Part shown: positions 7,495 to 14,369 of the stretch, piece after piece
Layout of the letters: each line of letters opens with the position of its first letter
Position numbering within the stretch: the first letter of the stretch is position 1
Origin: Eubacteriaceae bacterium
GTDB lineage: Bacteria > Bacillota > Clostridia > Eubacteriales > Anaerofustaceae
Direction: 5' to 3'
Assembly: GCA_017613995.1 (NCBI GenBank)
Contig: JAGACT010000038.1
Location: forward strand, 1 to 14,369
Length of the DNA stretch: 14,369 nucleotides
Notes under the pieces: model-generated
Databases searched by the model: none
Told to the model about the DNA's origin: nothing
Seen by the model: the letters and a program-made list of their open reading frames with translations, nothing else
Program-made: the position numbers and the translations under genes

Positions 7495-8220
7495 ATGGAC
7501 AGAGACTTCAACGTTAATCATCCTCTGCTGTTCCTTCTGGCAGCACTCGCGGTGACGGTGGTGGCCATACAGTCCGTCGTGTTCCTCAGAAAGGCCTGGA
7601 AGCGGGCACTGGAACTGGGATACACGAAGGAAAGGCTCAAGAAGATCGCCGTCTCCTCCGCCGTATTCTCCATAGCTCCCGCCATAGCGGTGGGCATTGG
7701 AGTCATCACCCTGGCAGGCTCCCTGGGGCTTCCCCTGCCCTGGCTTAGGCTTTCCGTGGTGGGAGCCATAATGTACGAACTGACAGCCGCCCAGACAGCG
7801 GCCACGGCCCTGGGCACCACTCTGGCATCCACTCTCACGGCCACCCAGTTCTCCACCATAGCCTGGACCATGACCGTGGGCATCACCACGGGAATGATCC
7901 TCATACCGGCCTTCTGCGAAAAGACCGTTAACGGCATCACGAAGATAGGCATGAAGGACAGAAAGTGGGGAGACCATTTCGTTAACGCCCTTTTCTTCGC
8001 CCTTATCGCCACCTTCGTCGGAAACGGCGTGGCTGAAGTGAGAAGCAGTTCCGAAGGTCTGGTATCCGCACTGGTGCTTCTCGTATCCGCGGCCATCATG
8101 GCAGTATGCGGCATCCTCAGAAACAAGCTGGGCTGGAAATGGCTCAATGACTACGCCGTTCCCATCTGCATGGTCCTTTCCATGCTGGCGGCCATTCCTC
8201 TGAGCGCGGCACTGGTATGA
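7495..8220 (+). CDS. DUF5058-family polytopic membrane protein
   Basis: 241 residues with about six or seven hydrophobic segments (roughly 11-31, 52-74, 84-105, 117-137, 161-177, 187-203, 220-240). The sequence matches my memory of the DUF5058 family, including the stretch AIMYELTAAQTAATALG near 91-107 with conserved small and polar residues inside a membrane helix. The family has no established function; its pairing with another small membrane protein suggests a two-subunit transporter or channel, which is inference. AAGGAG precedes the ATG by 6 bases. Its TGA overlaps an ATG that could begin the next frame, and the next gene's true start is 15 bases downstream, so the two are almost certainly co-translated. 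A probable promoter lies just upstream. Confidence 0.8.
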   Translation: MDRDFNVNHPLLFLLAALAVTVVAIQSVVFLRKAWKRALELGYTKERLKKIAVSSAVFSIAPAIAVGIGVITLAGSLGLPLPWLRLSVVGAIMYELTAAQTAATALGTTLASTLTATQFSTIAWTMTVGITTGMILIPAFCEKTVNGITKIGMKDRKWGDHFVNALFFALIATFVGNGVAEVRSSSEGLVSALVLLVSAAIMAVCGILRNKLGWKWLNDYAVPICMVLSMLAAIPLSAALV

Positions 8221-8234
8221 AAGGAGAAATCAAA

Positions 8235-8888
8235 GTGAGCAACTACACAAAGGACATCCACCGCGCAGGAAGGCGCTGGTTCGTCTTCGTATATTTCTTT
8301 ATCTATCTGTTCCCCATCGTCACGTCGGTATACTTCGACGCATGGCCCACGTGGCAGCAGTTCTTCGCCGCGGCCATAGGAGTGGTGCCCCTTTACTGGG
8401 CCGTGGGCATTGTGGAGGCCTTCTCCTACATGCCGATGCTGGGAGCGGGAGGAAGCTATCTGGGCTTCATCACCGGCAACATGTCAAACATGAAGGTCCC
8501 GGTGGCCCTGAACGCCATGAGCGCAGAGAACGTGCAGCAGGGCACGGAGGAAGGAGACGTTATCTCCACCATCTCCATAGCCGTCAGTTCCCTGGTGACC
8601 CTGGCTGTCATAGTGATCTTCATAATCCTCATGGTGCCCCTGACTCCGGTCTTTTCCAATCCCGCGCTGCAGCCGGCCTTCAACAACGTGGTGCCGGCCC
8701 TGTTCGGAGGCCTCATGGTGGCGTTCATGTCCCGTACGCCGAAGGTGGCGGTTCCGGTGATACTTATCACCTCGGCACTGTTCATCGCCGTACCGGCTCT
8801 GAAGGGCATCTACCCCATAGTGCTCCCCTTAGTCGCAGTCGCGGCTATAGGATACTCCAGGATCCTCTACAAAAAGGGAAAGATCTGA
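8235..8888 (+). CDS. Polytopic membrane partner of the DUF5058 protein
   Basis: 217 residues with about five or six hydrophobic segments (near 16-34, 42-62, 112-137, 150-166, 170-187, 191-206) and a short basic tail (KKGKI). Residues 66-108 hold a distinctive non-hydrophobic loop, with GGSYLGFITGNMSNMKVPVA followed by an acidic TEEGD, that looks conserved and may line a substrate site. I cannot name the family with confidence. The start is GTG 8235, because AAAGGAG (8220-8226) sits 8 bases before it. The in-frame ATG at 8217 lies before that site, overlaps the preceding stop and has no ribosome binding site. Together with the preceding gene it probably forms a heteromeric transporter or channel. 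Confidence 0.75.
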   Translation: MSNYTKDIHRAGRRWFVFVYFFIYLFPIVTSVYFDAWPTWQQFFAAAIGVVPLYWAVGIVEAFSYMPMLGAGGSYLGFITGNMSNMKVPVALNAMSAENVQQGTEEGDVISTISIAVSSLVTLAVIVIFIILMVPLTPVFSNPALQPAFNNVVPALFGGLMVAFMSRTPKVAVPVILITSALFIAVPALKGIYPIVLPLVAVAAIGYSRILYKKGKI

Positions 8889-8924
8889 CGCATCCCGCAA
8901 AAAAGATCGTTTTTGTTTTCCCGT

Positions 8925-9034
8925 AAAGCTTTCTTTAAGGATGCTCTGTTAATATAAAGGCAGAAGTTTTTTCCCCTCTTAATTAATAGTAAATACAAAA
9001 AAGCGGAAGCCTTTGCGGGGCTTCCGCTTTTTTT
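8925..9034 (+). ncRNA. Candidate small RNA, copy B (same element as at 3794-3904)
   Basis: Second copy of the element, in the convergent gap after the DUF5058-partner gene. The box AAAGCTTTCTTTAAG (8925-8939) differs from copy A at two of 15 positions. TAATAT (8950-8955) stands at the same 25-base offset. The core TTTTCCCCTCTTAATTA (8969-8985) is identical to copy A over 17 bases, then an AT-rich linker leads to a terminator ending at 9034. Predicted RNA is about 8962-9034, about 73 nt. The 25-30 bases between box and core are otherwise not conserved between the copies, which is what promoter spacers would show. The alternative, a 3' UTR plus terminator of the upstream operon, would not explain the shared blocks. 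Confidence 0.55.
8997..9034. terminator. Bidirectional intrinsic terminator, copy B small RNA and cobT
   Basis: A perfect 9-base-pair GC-rich stem (GCGGAAGCC against GGCTTCCGC, loop 9012-9018) is flanked by six A on the left and seven T on the right, so it works on both strands. On the plus strand it ends copy B and the DUF5058 operon; on the minus strand it ends cobT, whose stop is at 9044. Confidence 0.9.
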
Positions 9035-9043
9035 CGGTGATCC

Positions 9044-10138
9044 TCAGAACTTGAGGTCGTTGAGCTTGTCGGTATATTCCGTGGAGCACATGCCCTGCTC
9101 GAAGGTGTACATGTTGCGGAACATGGACTGGGCGCAGTCGATCACGAAGAACGTGAAGGGGCATCCGCTTCCCTCTCCGAGCCTCATGTCCATGTCAAAC
9201 ATGGGATCGATGCCGGTCTCTTCAGTGACCACGCTGTAGCCGGGCTCCATGGTCTTGTGGGACTCGATGGCATAATCCTTGACGTTGCTGTTGAGCCTGT
9301 AGGCCAGGTAGAACGCGGCGGAGGAGATATATCCGTCTATTACCACCGGGATCTTGTAGTAGGCGCATCCGATGTAGATGCCAACGAGACCGGCGATATC
9401 GAGGCCGCCCACCTTGGCCAGCACGTCGATGGGATCTGAGGGATCCGGCTTGTTCACGTCTATTCCCTGCTTGATCAGATTGATCTTGTTCATAAGGGCC
9501 GCGTCGTCCGTCATTCCTGTGCCCTTGCCCACAAAATCATGGGGATCCCTGCCCGCGAGAGCGCAGATGACGGCGGTGCTGCTGGAGGTGTTGCCTATGC
9601 CCATCTCGCCGGTGCCTATGACCTTGTACCCCCTGTCCACGGCGTCCCTGACCGCTTCAATCCCCACCATGATACCCTTAAGAGCTGTCTCGTAGGTCAT
9701 GGCAGGGCCCTCGGAAAAGTCGTTGGTTCCCCTCATGAGCTTCTTTTTGATGACCAGGGGATCGTCGATATCCTGCTCGTTTCCGATGTCATACACGAAA
9801 AGATCGTTTCCGTATACCCTGGAGATGACGCCCACTCCCGTGACCTTCTTCGTGAAGCATTCCGTCATGGTCTTCGTAACAGACTTGGGGGCGCTGGACA
9901 CTCCCTTGTCCACGATGCCGTTGTCGCTGGACATGATTATGATGCACTTGGGATCATAATCGCTTACTGTCTTTCCGCTGATGCCTGCGAGCTTGAAGCC
10001 GACTTCCTCCACTCTTCCGAGGCTCATTGGGATCTTCAGAAGATTCATGCTCTCTTCCTGAGCCCTTTTCACCGCTTCACCGTCGATCGGTTCAATCCCT
10101 TCCACGTAGTTCATGACCTGCTTTTTGAGTTCTTCCAT
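9044..10138 (-). CDS. cobT: Nicotinate-nucleotide--dimethylbenzimidazole phosphoribosyltransferase
   Basis: 364 residues, near the usual 350. It converts nicotinate mononucleotide plus a benzimidazole-type base to the alpha-riboside phosphate used as the lower ligand of cobalamin. Visible signatures are SSDNGIVDKGVSSAPKSVT (70-88), which has DNG where many CobT proteins have DHG; GTGEMGIGNTSSSTA (175-189), the substrate-binding loop; and RLGEGSG (319-325), with E322 at the place of the catalytic glutamate. AAGGAG stands about 10 bases before the ATG at 10138. No other cobalamin gene lies next to it, so it appears as a single-gene unit controlled by the cobalamin riboswitch directly upstream, and it ends at the shared terminator at 8997-9034. 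Confidence 0.95.
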   Translation of the reverse strand: MEELKKQVMNYVEGIEPIDGEAVKRAQEESMNLLKIPMSLGRVEEVGFKLAGISGKTVSDYDPKCIIIMSSDNGIVDKGVSSAPKSVTKTMTECFTKKVTGVGVISRVYGNDLFVYDIGNEQDIDDPLVIKKKLMRGTNDFSEGPAMTYETALKGIMVGIEAVRDAVDRGYKVIGTGEMGIGNTSSSTAVICALAGRDPHDFVGKGTGMTDDAALMNKINLIKQGIDVNKPDPSDPIDVLAKVGGLDIAGLVGIYIGCAYYKIPVVIDGYISSAAFYLAYRLNSNVKDYAIESHKTMEPGYSVVTEETGIDPMFDMDMRLGEGSGCPFTFFVIDCAQSMFRNMYTFEQGMCSTEYTDKLNDLKF

Positions 10139-10155
10139 TTTTTTGTCTCTCCTTC

Positions 10156-10191
10156 AAAAAAAATAAGCTCGACGGTACCACCCGCAAGCTT
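10156..10191 (-). terminator. Riboswitch expression-platform terminator with a T-box-like loop
   Basis: On the minus strand AAGCTTGCGG pairs imperfectly with CCGTCGAGCTT around the loop GTGGTA, followed by A and eight T, directly before the cobT ribosome binding site. This fits transcription termination when cobalamin is bound. The segment GGGTGGTACCG equals the core of the T-box leader consensus, which is unexpected here. Confidence 0.65.
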
Positions 10192-10210
10192 TGCCTTTGC
10201 TGTGCGATAA

Positions 10211-10372
10211 TCGTTTACAGGCAGGTCTTCTGACTGAGGCTCAAGCATACCGCCGCGCCTTCCCCACTGACGTGAGTGACATAAATGCGGCGATACTGAC
10301 CGTTTACAGCGCCGGGTGCGTACAGGACTTACACCTGTTTGTCTATTCTCTCCGCTTGGGAGCACCTGCAAA
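10211..10372 (-). promoter_or_regulatory. Cobalamin (B12) riboswitch upstream of cobT
   Basis: Read on the minus strand, the leader shows AGGTGTAAGTCCTG, then CACCCGGCGCTGTAAACGG, then GTCAGTGGGGAAGGCG, and finally the B12 box GTCAGAAGACCTGCCTGTAA near 10214-10233. These are the conserved blocks of cobalamin riboswitches in the right order and spacing. High cobalamin should reduce cobT expression through the terminator that follows. Aptamer limits are approximate. Confidence 0.93.
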
Positions 10373-10388
10373 CCTGAATATCGTCCTT

Positions 10389-10417
10389 ATTATATTCTCA
10401 GACAGAGTCAATGTCAA
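10389..10417 (-). promoter_or_regulatory. Perfect consensus sigma70-type promoter of cobT
   Basis: TTGACA (10412-10417) and TATAAT (10389-10394) on the minus strand are both exact consensus hexamers, separated by the ideal 17 bases. Transcription should begin near 10382, just ahead of the riboswitch aptamer. A strong promoter with control left to the riboswitch is a sensible arrangement. Confidence 0.9.
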
Positions 10418-10470
10418 GGTCTGTTCAAATTTCACGTATCGTATATGCCTCTTTCCGGATCCTTTGATAC

Positions 10471-10507
10471 AAAAAAGCCGGAAGTCTGTCCTCAGACAGC
10501 CTCCGGC
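10471..10507 (-). terminator. Intrinsic terminator after the DUF853 ATPase gene
   Basis: On the minus strand GCCGGAGGCTGTC pairs with GACAGACTTCCGGC (one bulge, G-T wobbles) around a 4-base loop, followed by six T. It lies 57 bases beyond the stop of the DUF853 gene and upstream of the cobT promoter. Confidence 0.88.
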
Positions 10508-10563
10508 CGATGTGATCAGCTCATCGGGTACGATCTTTATTCGGAAAGACCGTACGGTGAATC

Positions 10564-12054
10564 CTACAGATACTTTTTGATGGTATTCATTATGCCCCTC
10601 TTAATTAGCTTCTTTCCGGCATTCATGAGCTCCCGCTCGATCCTTTCGCGCCTTCTCTGTTCCTCCCGTTCCCGGGCGGCGATTCGCCTGGCTTCCTCCC
10701 TTTCCATGGCCTGCCTCTGTTTGTCCAGTTCGGCCTGCTGACGGGCCATTTCTGCCTGCTGAGCCTCGTACTCCAGCTGCTGGGCGATCCTCTCGAAAGC
10801 CGTATAGTTGTCCACCTCATTGTCGTAGCGTTCCATGCCGTCGGCTTCCCTGGCTCTCTGGATGCTCACCGCGTCCGCCTGGGCCATCAGGCTCTGGGGG
10901 CAGATGATCTTGGTATACTGCACGATGGAAGGCACTCCTTCCTCGTCCAGTACAGATACCAGGGCTTCTCCGACACCCAGCTGGGTTATCATCTCTTCCG
11001 TGTTGAAAGCGGGATTCTTCCTGAAGGCCTGGGCGGCGGCCCGGACTGCCTTCTGCTCCATGGGGGTGTATGCCCTCAGGGCGTGCTGTATACGGTTGGA
11101 AAGCTGTGCCAGCACCGCTTCGGGAATGTCGCTGGGGTTCTGGGTTACGAAGAACACTCCGACGCCCTTGGAACGGATGAGCTTTATGACCTGTTCGATC
11201 TTGGATACCAGCGCCTTCGGAGTGTCCTTGAAGAGCATGTGGGCCTCGTCGAAGAAGAACACCAGCTTCGGCTTCTGAACGTCCCCCACCTCGGGCAGCG
11301 TCTCGTAGAGCTCAGAGAGCATCCACAACAGGAACATGGAATACAGCACGGGATTCTGGGAGAGCTTTACGCAGTCCAGAAGATTTATGTAGCCCCGTCC
11401 GTCGGGAGCGCAGCGGATCCAGTCGCGGATATCCAGCATGGGTTCCCCGAAGAAGAGTTCCGCCCCCTGATCCTCCAGAGGCAGCAGGCTTCTTACCACG
11501 GCGCCTATGCTGGCGGTGGCGATATTTCCGTACACTGTGGTGTATTCGCTCTTATGCTCCGCCACGTAGTTGACCATACTTCTCAGGTCCTTGAAATCCA
11601 CCAGCTCCATTCCCATGTCGTCCGCCACGCGGAATACTATGTTCAGAACGCCTTCCTGGGCTTCCGTGAGTCCAAGGATACGGGACATGAGGGTGGGACC
11701 TATGTCGGATACCGTGGCCCTGACGGGATGTCCCTTCTCTCCGTAAACGTCCCAGAAGCATACGGGATATGATTTATACTCGAAGGAGTCACGGATGCCG
11801 AAACGGTCTATCCTTTTCTCCATGCCCTCGTTCTTCTCACCGGGCACGCACAGGCCCGAAACGTCCCCTTTAATGTCGCATAGAAAGACGGGCACTCCCG
11901 CGTCGGAAAGGGATTCCGCCAGCACTTTCATGGTGATGGTCTTTCCTGTTCCCGTGGCTCCCGCGATCAAACCGTGGCGGTTCATTACGGAAAGGGGCAC
12001 GTTTACCCTTTCCTGATCCGCCAGTCCGAGATATATTTTGTCGTCAAGATACAT
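10564..12054 (-). CDS. HerA-like ATPase of the DUF853 (YjgR) family
   Basis: 496 residues, about the size of E. coli YjgR. Walker A is GATGTGKT (32-39) and Walker B is LVFFFDEAH (264-272). A conserved FFVTQNPSDIPEAVLAQLSN stretch (301-320) follows, as in HerA/FtsK-type hexameric motor ATPases. The last 75 residues are a highly charged, Q/E/R-rich coiled coil (about 420-485) ending in a basic tail. The family is annotated as a putative DNA helicase or translocase; its cellular role is not established, and no nuclease partner (NurA) is nearby. AGGAGG is 5 bases before the ATG at 12054. It appears monocistronic, with an upstream hairpin and a downstream intrinsic terminator. Codons near its end contain a 13-base match to the small-RNA core, in antisense. 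Confidence 0.9.
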   Translation of the reverse strand: MYLDDKIYLGLADQERVNVPLSVMNRHGLIAGATGTGKTITMKVLAESLSDAGVPVFLCDIKGDVSGLCVPGEKNEGMEKRIDRFGIRDSFEYKSYPVCFWDVYGEKGHPVRATVSDIGPTLMSRILGLTEAQEGVLNIVFRVADDMGMELVDFKDLRSMVNYVAEHKSEYTTVYGNIATASIGAVVRSLLPLEDQGAELFFGEPMLDIRDWIRCAPDGRGYINLLDCVKLSQNPVLYSMFLLWMLSELYETLPEVGDVQKPKLVFFFDEAHMLFKDTPKALVSKIEQVIKLIRSKGVGVFFVTQNPSDIPEAVLAQLSNRIQHALRAYTPMEQKAVRAAAQAFRKNPAFNTEEMITQLGVGEALVSVLDEEGVPSIVQYTKIICPQSLMAQADAVSIQRAREADGMERYDNEVDNYTAFERIAQQLEYEAQQAEMARQQAELDKQRQAMEREEARRIAAREREEQRRRERIERELMNAGKKLIKRGIMNTIKKYL

Positions 12055-12159
12055 AAGTTCCTCCTGGCTGAGTTGAAAAACTGTAATTATCTTATCATTT
12101 TTGACCTGCTTTGTGTTGCATTGTTTTGCTTTTTTGCTCTGCGGCAGGTTCTTTCACAT

Positions 12160-12195
12160 AACACAGACGGTCCGCCTGTGCGGACCGTCTGTGTT
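12160..12195. repeat. Perfect 16-base-pair inverted repeat after serA
   Basis: AACACAGACGGTCCGC and its exact reverse complement enclose the loop CTGT. It lies 36 bases beyond the serA stop and about 105 bases upstream of the DUF853 start. It would form a very stable hairpin in either transcript, but neither side has a T-tract, so it is not a canonical intrinsic terminator. It may act as a 3'-end stabiliser or a Rho-assisted terminator. Confidence 0.75.
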
Positions 12196-12230
12196 GAAAA
12201 GAAAAAACATGAAAATGATGATGATAATGA

Positions 12231-13400
12231 TCAGGCTTTCTGTACCAGTCTCACCCTTACGATGCCTTCGACGGCTCTGAGGGCCTTCAGAAGCTCTTCC
12301 CCGTTGTCGCCGAAGCTGTCCACGTCTATGAGGGTGTATGCCAGGTCTCCCCTGGAACGGTTGACCATGTTGTCGATGTTTATGCCCTCGTCGGCGAAGG
12401 TGGTGGTGATCTTGCTGATCATACTGGGCACGTTGGAGTTCACTATGGCTATCCTGGTCTTTCCTGTATAGGGCATAACCGTGGTCGGGAAGTTGACCGA
12501 ATTGACGATGTTGCCGTACTTCAGGTAGGCCACCAGCTGCTTTGCCGCCATAATGGCGCAGTTCTCCTCGCTCTCGGGAGTGGATGCTCCCAGATGGGGC
12601 ACCATGGTTGTATTGGGGGCCGCCAGCAGATCCTCCGACGGGAAGTCCGTCACGTAGGCTGCCACCTTGCCGGAATTGAGTGCCGCGATGATGTCCGGCT
12701 CGTTCACCAGTTCTCCCCTGGCGAAGTTTACGATCCTGACGCCGTCCTTGGCTCCCGCGAGGAAGTCGGCATTGATCATGCCGGTGGTGGAATCGTTCAC
12801 CGGCACATGTATCGAGATGTAGTCGCTCTTAGCCACCAGGGCCTTGAGGTCGGTCTCATGGCCTATGGCCGCTGACAGATGCCATGCGGCGTCGATGTCG
12901 ATGAAGGGGTCGTATCCCAGAACGTCCATGCCCAGATCTATCGCCGTGTTCGCCACCATGGCTCCGATGGCTCCCAGACCGATGACGCCCAGGGTCTTGC
13001 CTATGAGTTCGGGTCCCACGAAGGCTTTCTTGCCGTCCTCGACCTGAGCCATAACGTCGCCCTTGAGGTCCTTGGCCCAGATGATGCCTTCGGCTATCTT
13101 CCTGCTGGCCATGATGAGTCCGCCGATGGTCAGCTCCTTGACCGCGTTGGCATTGGCGCCGGGGGTGTTGAACACCACGATGCCCTTCTCGCTCATCTCC
13201 TCCACGGGGATGTTGTTGTATCCGGCTCCGGCCCTGGCCACAGCCAGGAGGCTCTCGGGCTGCTCCATTCCGTGGATGTCCTTGCTTCTGAGGATTATGG
13301 CGTCATAATCCTTTGCGTCCGCCGAATAGGGTATATCGTCCTTTCTGAAGTTCTCCAGTCCCTTTTCGGCTATCGAATTTATAGTCAGTATGTTGTACAT
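12231..13400 (-). CDS. serA: D-3-phosphoglycerate dehydrogenase
   Basis: NAD-dependent first enzyme of the phosphorylated serine pathway, oxidising 3-phosphoglycerate to 3-phosphohydroxypyruvate. It is 389 residues long, the short form with one C-terminal ACT domain and no intervening domain. The Rossmann motif GVIGLGAIG spans 138-146. Arginine R228 lies in NFARGELV, and the catalytic histidine H269 in VPHLGAST. The region between them reads TDFPSED (251-257) rather than the longer FxxEP loop of classical enzymes, with E256 the likely acid partner. The ACT domain (about 316-389) suggests serine feedback. AAAGGGGAG precedes the ATG by 5 bases. It lies 15 bases after serC, clearly one operon, with a strong hairpin downstream. 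No serB is in the window. Confidence 0.95.
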   Translation of the reverse strand: MYNILTINSIAEKGLENFRKDDIPYSADAKDYDAIILRSKDIHGMEQPESLLAVARAGAGYNNIPVEEMSEKGIVVFNTPGANANAVKELTIGGLIMASRKIAEGIIWAKDLKGDVMAQVEDGKKAFVGPELIGKTLGVIGLGAIGAMVANTAIDLGMDVLGYDPFIDIDAAWHLSAAIGHETDLKALVAKSDYISIHVPVNDSTTGMINADFLAGAKDGVRIVNFARGELVNEPDIIAALNSGKVAAYVTDFPSEDLLAAPNTTMVPHLGASTPESEENCAIMAAKQLVAYLKYGNIVNSVNFPTTVMPYTGKTRIAIVNSNVPSMISKITTTFADEGINIDNMVNRSRGDLAYTLIDVDSFGDNGEELLKALRAVEGIVRVRLVQKA

Positions 13401-13415
13401 CGACTCTCCCCTTTC

Positions 13416-14369
13416 CTACAGATTCTTCTTCTCGAAGTCTTCCATGAAGTTAACGAGAGCCTGTACTCCCTCATAGGGCGTGGCGTTGTAGATGCTGGCC
13501 CTCATTCCTCCCACGGTGCGGTGTCCCTTGAGTTCCATCAGACCCGCTTCGGTGGCCTCTGCGATGAACTTGTTGTTCAGTTCGTCGGTGGGGCATACGA
13601 AGGGAACGTTCATCAGAGAACGGTCCTCGGGGACCACGGTGCCCTTGAAGAGCTTCGAATTGTCGAGGTATTCGTACAGCAGAGCGGCCTTCTTTCTGTT
13701 TACGGCTTCGAGAGCGTCCACTCCTCCCTGCTCCGCCACCCATTTGAGCACCAGGCCCAGCATGTAGATGCCGTAGGTGGGCGGTGTGTTGTACATCGAA
13801 TTGTTCTCCGCGTGGATCGCGTAGTTCAGCATCGTCGGGGTGATGTCCATGGCGTTGCCGATGAGATCCTTCTTCATGATTACCACGGTTACTCCGGCCG
13901 GGCCCAGGTTCTTCTGGGCTCCCGCGAAGAGCAGACCGAACCTGGTCACGTCGATCTTTTCGCCCAGGATGCAGGAGCTGATATCCGTAACCAGGGGCAC
14001 GTCCACGTCGGGAAGCTTGCCCGGGGTGAAGTGTGTTCCGTAGATGGTATTGTTGTAGCAGATGTAGGCGTAGTCGGCGTCTCCCTTGTAATCGGCCTTT
14101 ACGGTCTGGGGTATGTAAGTGAACACGGCTTCCTCGCTGGAGGCCACCACTTCGGCATCGCCGTAGATCTTCGCTTCAGCTATGGCTTTCTTGGCCCACT
14201 GTCCTGTCTTGAGGAAGAACGCTCTTTTGTACTTCGTCATGAGGTTCAGGGGGATCATGGCGAACTGGGTCGAACCTCCTCCCTGGACGAACATGATCTC
14301 ATAATCGTCGGGGATGTTCATGAGGGCCTTGAGATCGGCCTTAGTCTCGTTGATGATATTTTCGAACGC
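13416..14369 (-). CDS. serC: Phosphoserine aminotransferase (N-terminus off window)
   Basis: PLP-dependent class V aminotransferase, second step of serine synthesis (3-phosphohydroxypyruvate plus glutamate to phosphoserine). The frame stays open to the right edge, with AFENIINETKADLKALMNIP ahead of the internal methionine at 14321. That methionine is therefore not the start; about 40-50 N-terminal residues are missing by comparison with SerC proteins. FVQGGGSTQFAMIPLNL is the phosphate/PLP-binding loop, and FAGAQKNLGPAGVTVVIMKK carries the Schiff-base lysine (AQKN). The C-terminal GHRTVGGMRASIYNATPYEG is typical of SerC. It ends 15 bases before serA, so the two are co-transcribed. Confidence 0.95.
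   Translation of the reverse strand, partial: AFENIINETKADLKALMNIPDDYEIMFVQGGGSTQFAMIPLNLMTKYKRAFFLKTGQWAKKAIAEAKIYGDAEVVASSEEAVFTYIPQTVKADYKGDADYAYICYNNTIYGTHFTPGKLPDVDVPLVTDISSCILGEKIDVTRFGLLFAGAQKNLGPAGVTVVIMKKDLIGNAMDITPTMLNYAIHAENNSMYNTPPTYGIYMLGLVLKWVAEQGGVDALEAVNRKKAALLYEYLDNSKLFKGTVVPEDRSLMNVPFVCPTDELNNKFIAEATEAGLMELKGHRTVGGMRASIYNATPYEGVQALVNFMEDFEKKNL

Noticed and set aside
8217..8234. ATG 8217 as start of the DUF5058 partner
   Set aside because: The AAAGGAG site lies inside those six codons and is correctly spaced for GTG 8235; nothing resembling a ribosome binding site precedes 8217. Start by stop-codon coupling remains possible.
8894..8920. AT-rich hairpin CAAAAA...TTTTTG as a terminator of the DUF5058 operon
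   Set aside because: Its stem is only six base pairs and almost all A-T; the strong terminator at 8997-9034 suffices.
14321..14369. Methionine at 14321 as the serC start
   Set aside because: The frame stays open to the window edge, and the residues before it match the helix that precedes the QGGG loop in SerC proteins. The gene is simply cut by the window.
1..14369. CRISPR arrays, tRNA or rRNA genes, insertion sequences, attachment sites
   Set aside because: No regularly spaced repeats, tRNA-like cloverleaf, transposase or flanking direct repeats were seen while reading both strands. This was by eye, without a tRNA or repeat finder.

Overview
The window looks like chromosomal DNA of an anaerobic, moderately GC-rich member of the Clostridia (Bacillota). 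The evidence is strong AAGGAG-type ribosome binding sites, tight gene packing, a large radical SAM/SPASM enzyme, a cobalamin riboswitch on cobT, and Clostridia-style families (DUF3267, DUF5058, short-form SerA with a terminal ACT domain). The family or genus cannot be fixed from the sequence; this placement is inference.

Layout. (1) 1-3660, minus strand: an operon read right to left, ddl, argS, a 104-residue unknown protein, then a DUF3267 membrane metallopeptidase-like protein that runs off the left edge. The genes overlap or sit 1-11 bases apart. (2) 3661-4010: a divergent intergenic region with the ddl promoter, a candidate small RNA with its own terminator, and the start signals of the next operon. 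(3) 4011-8888, plus strand: an accessory-looking operon. It encodes a 778-residue protein with two complete radical SAM/SPASM halves, a two-helix membrane-anchored protein with a helical-repeat body and a His-Thr-Asp-rich tail, and, after a probable internal promoter, two small polytopic membrane proteins (DUF5058 and a partner). (4) 8889-9043: a convergent intergenic region with a second copy of the small-RNA element, whose terminator also serves cobT. (5) 9044-10417, minus strand: cobT under a cobalamin riboswitch with a perfect consensus promoter. (6) 10471-12054, minus strand: a HerA-like (DUF853) ATPase with its terminator. (7) 12160-14369, minus strand: serC (right-edge partial) and serA, the first two steps of serine synthesis from 3-phosphoglycerate, followed by a strong hairpin.

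Most of the window is housekeeping: cell-wall D-Ala-D-Ala, tRNA charging, serine synthesis and B12 lower-ligand activation. Two parts look least described. One is the tandem radical SAM operon, whose likely substrate is unknown and might be the HTD-rich tail encoded next door. The other is a pair of intergenic elements 5.1 kb apart. They share an upstream box, a -10-like hexamer at identical spacing, a 17-base identical block (TTTTCCCCTCTTAATTA) and a terminator at nearly identical spacing, as two paralogous small RNAs of about 73 nt would. Thirteen bases of the shared block are also perfectly complementary to the 3' end of the DUF853 mRNA.
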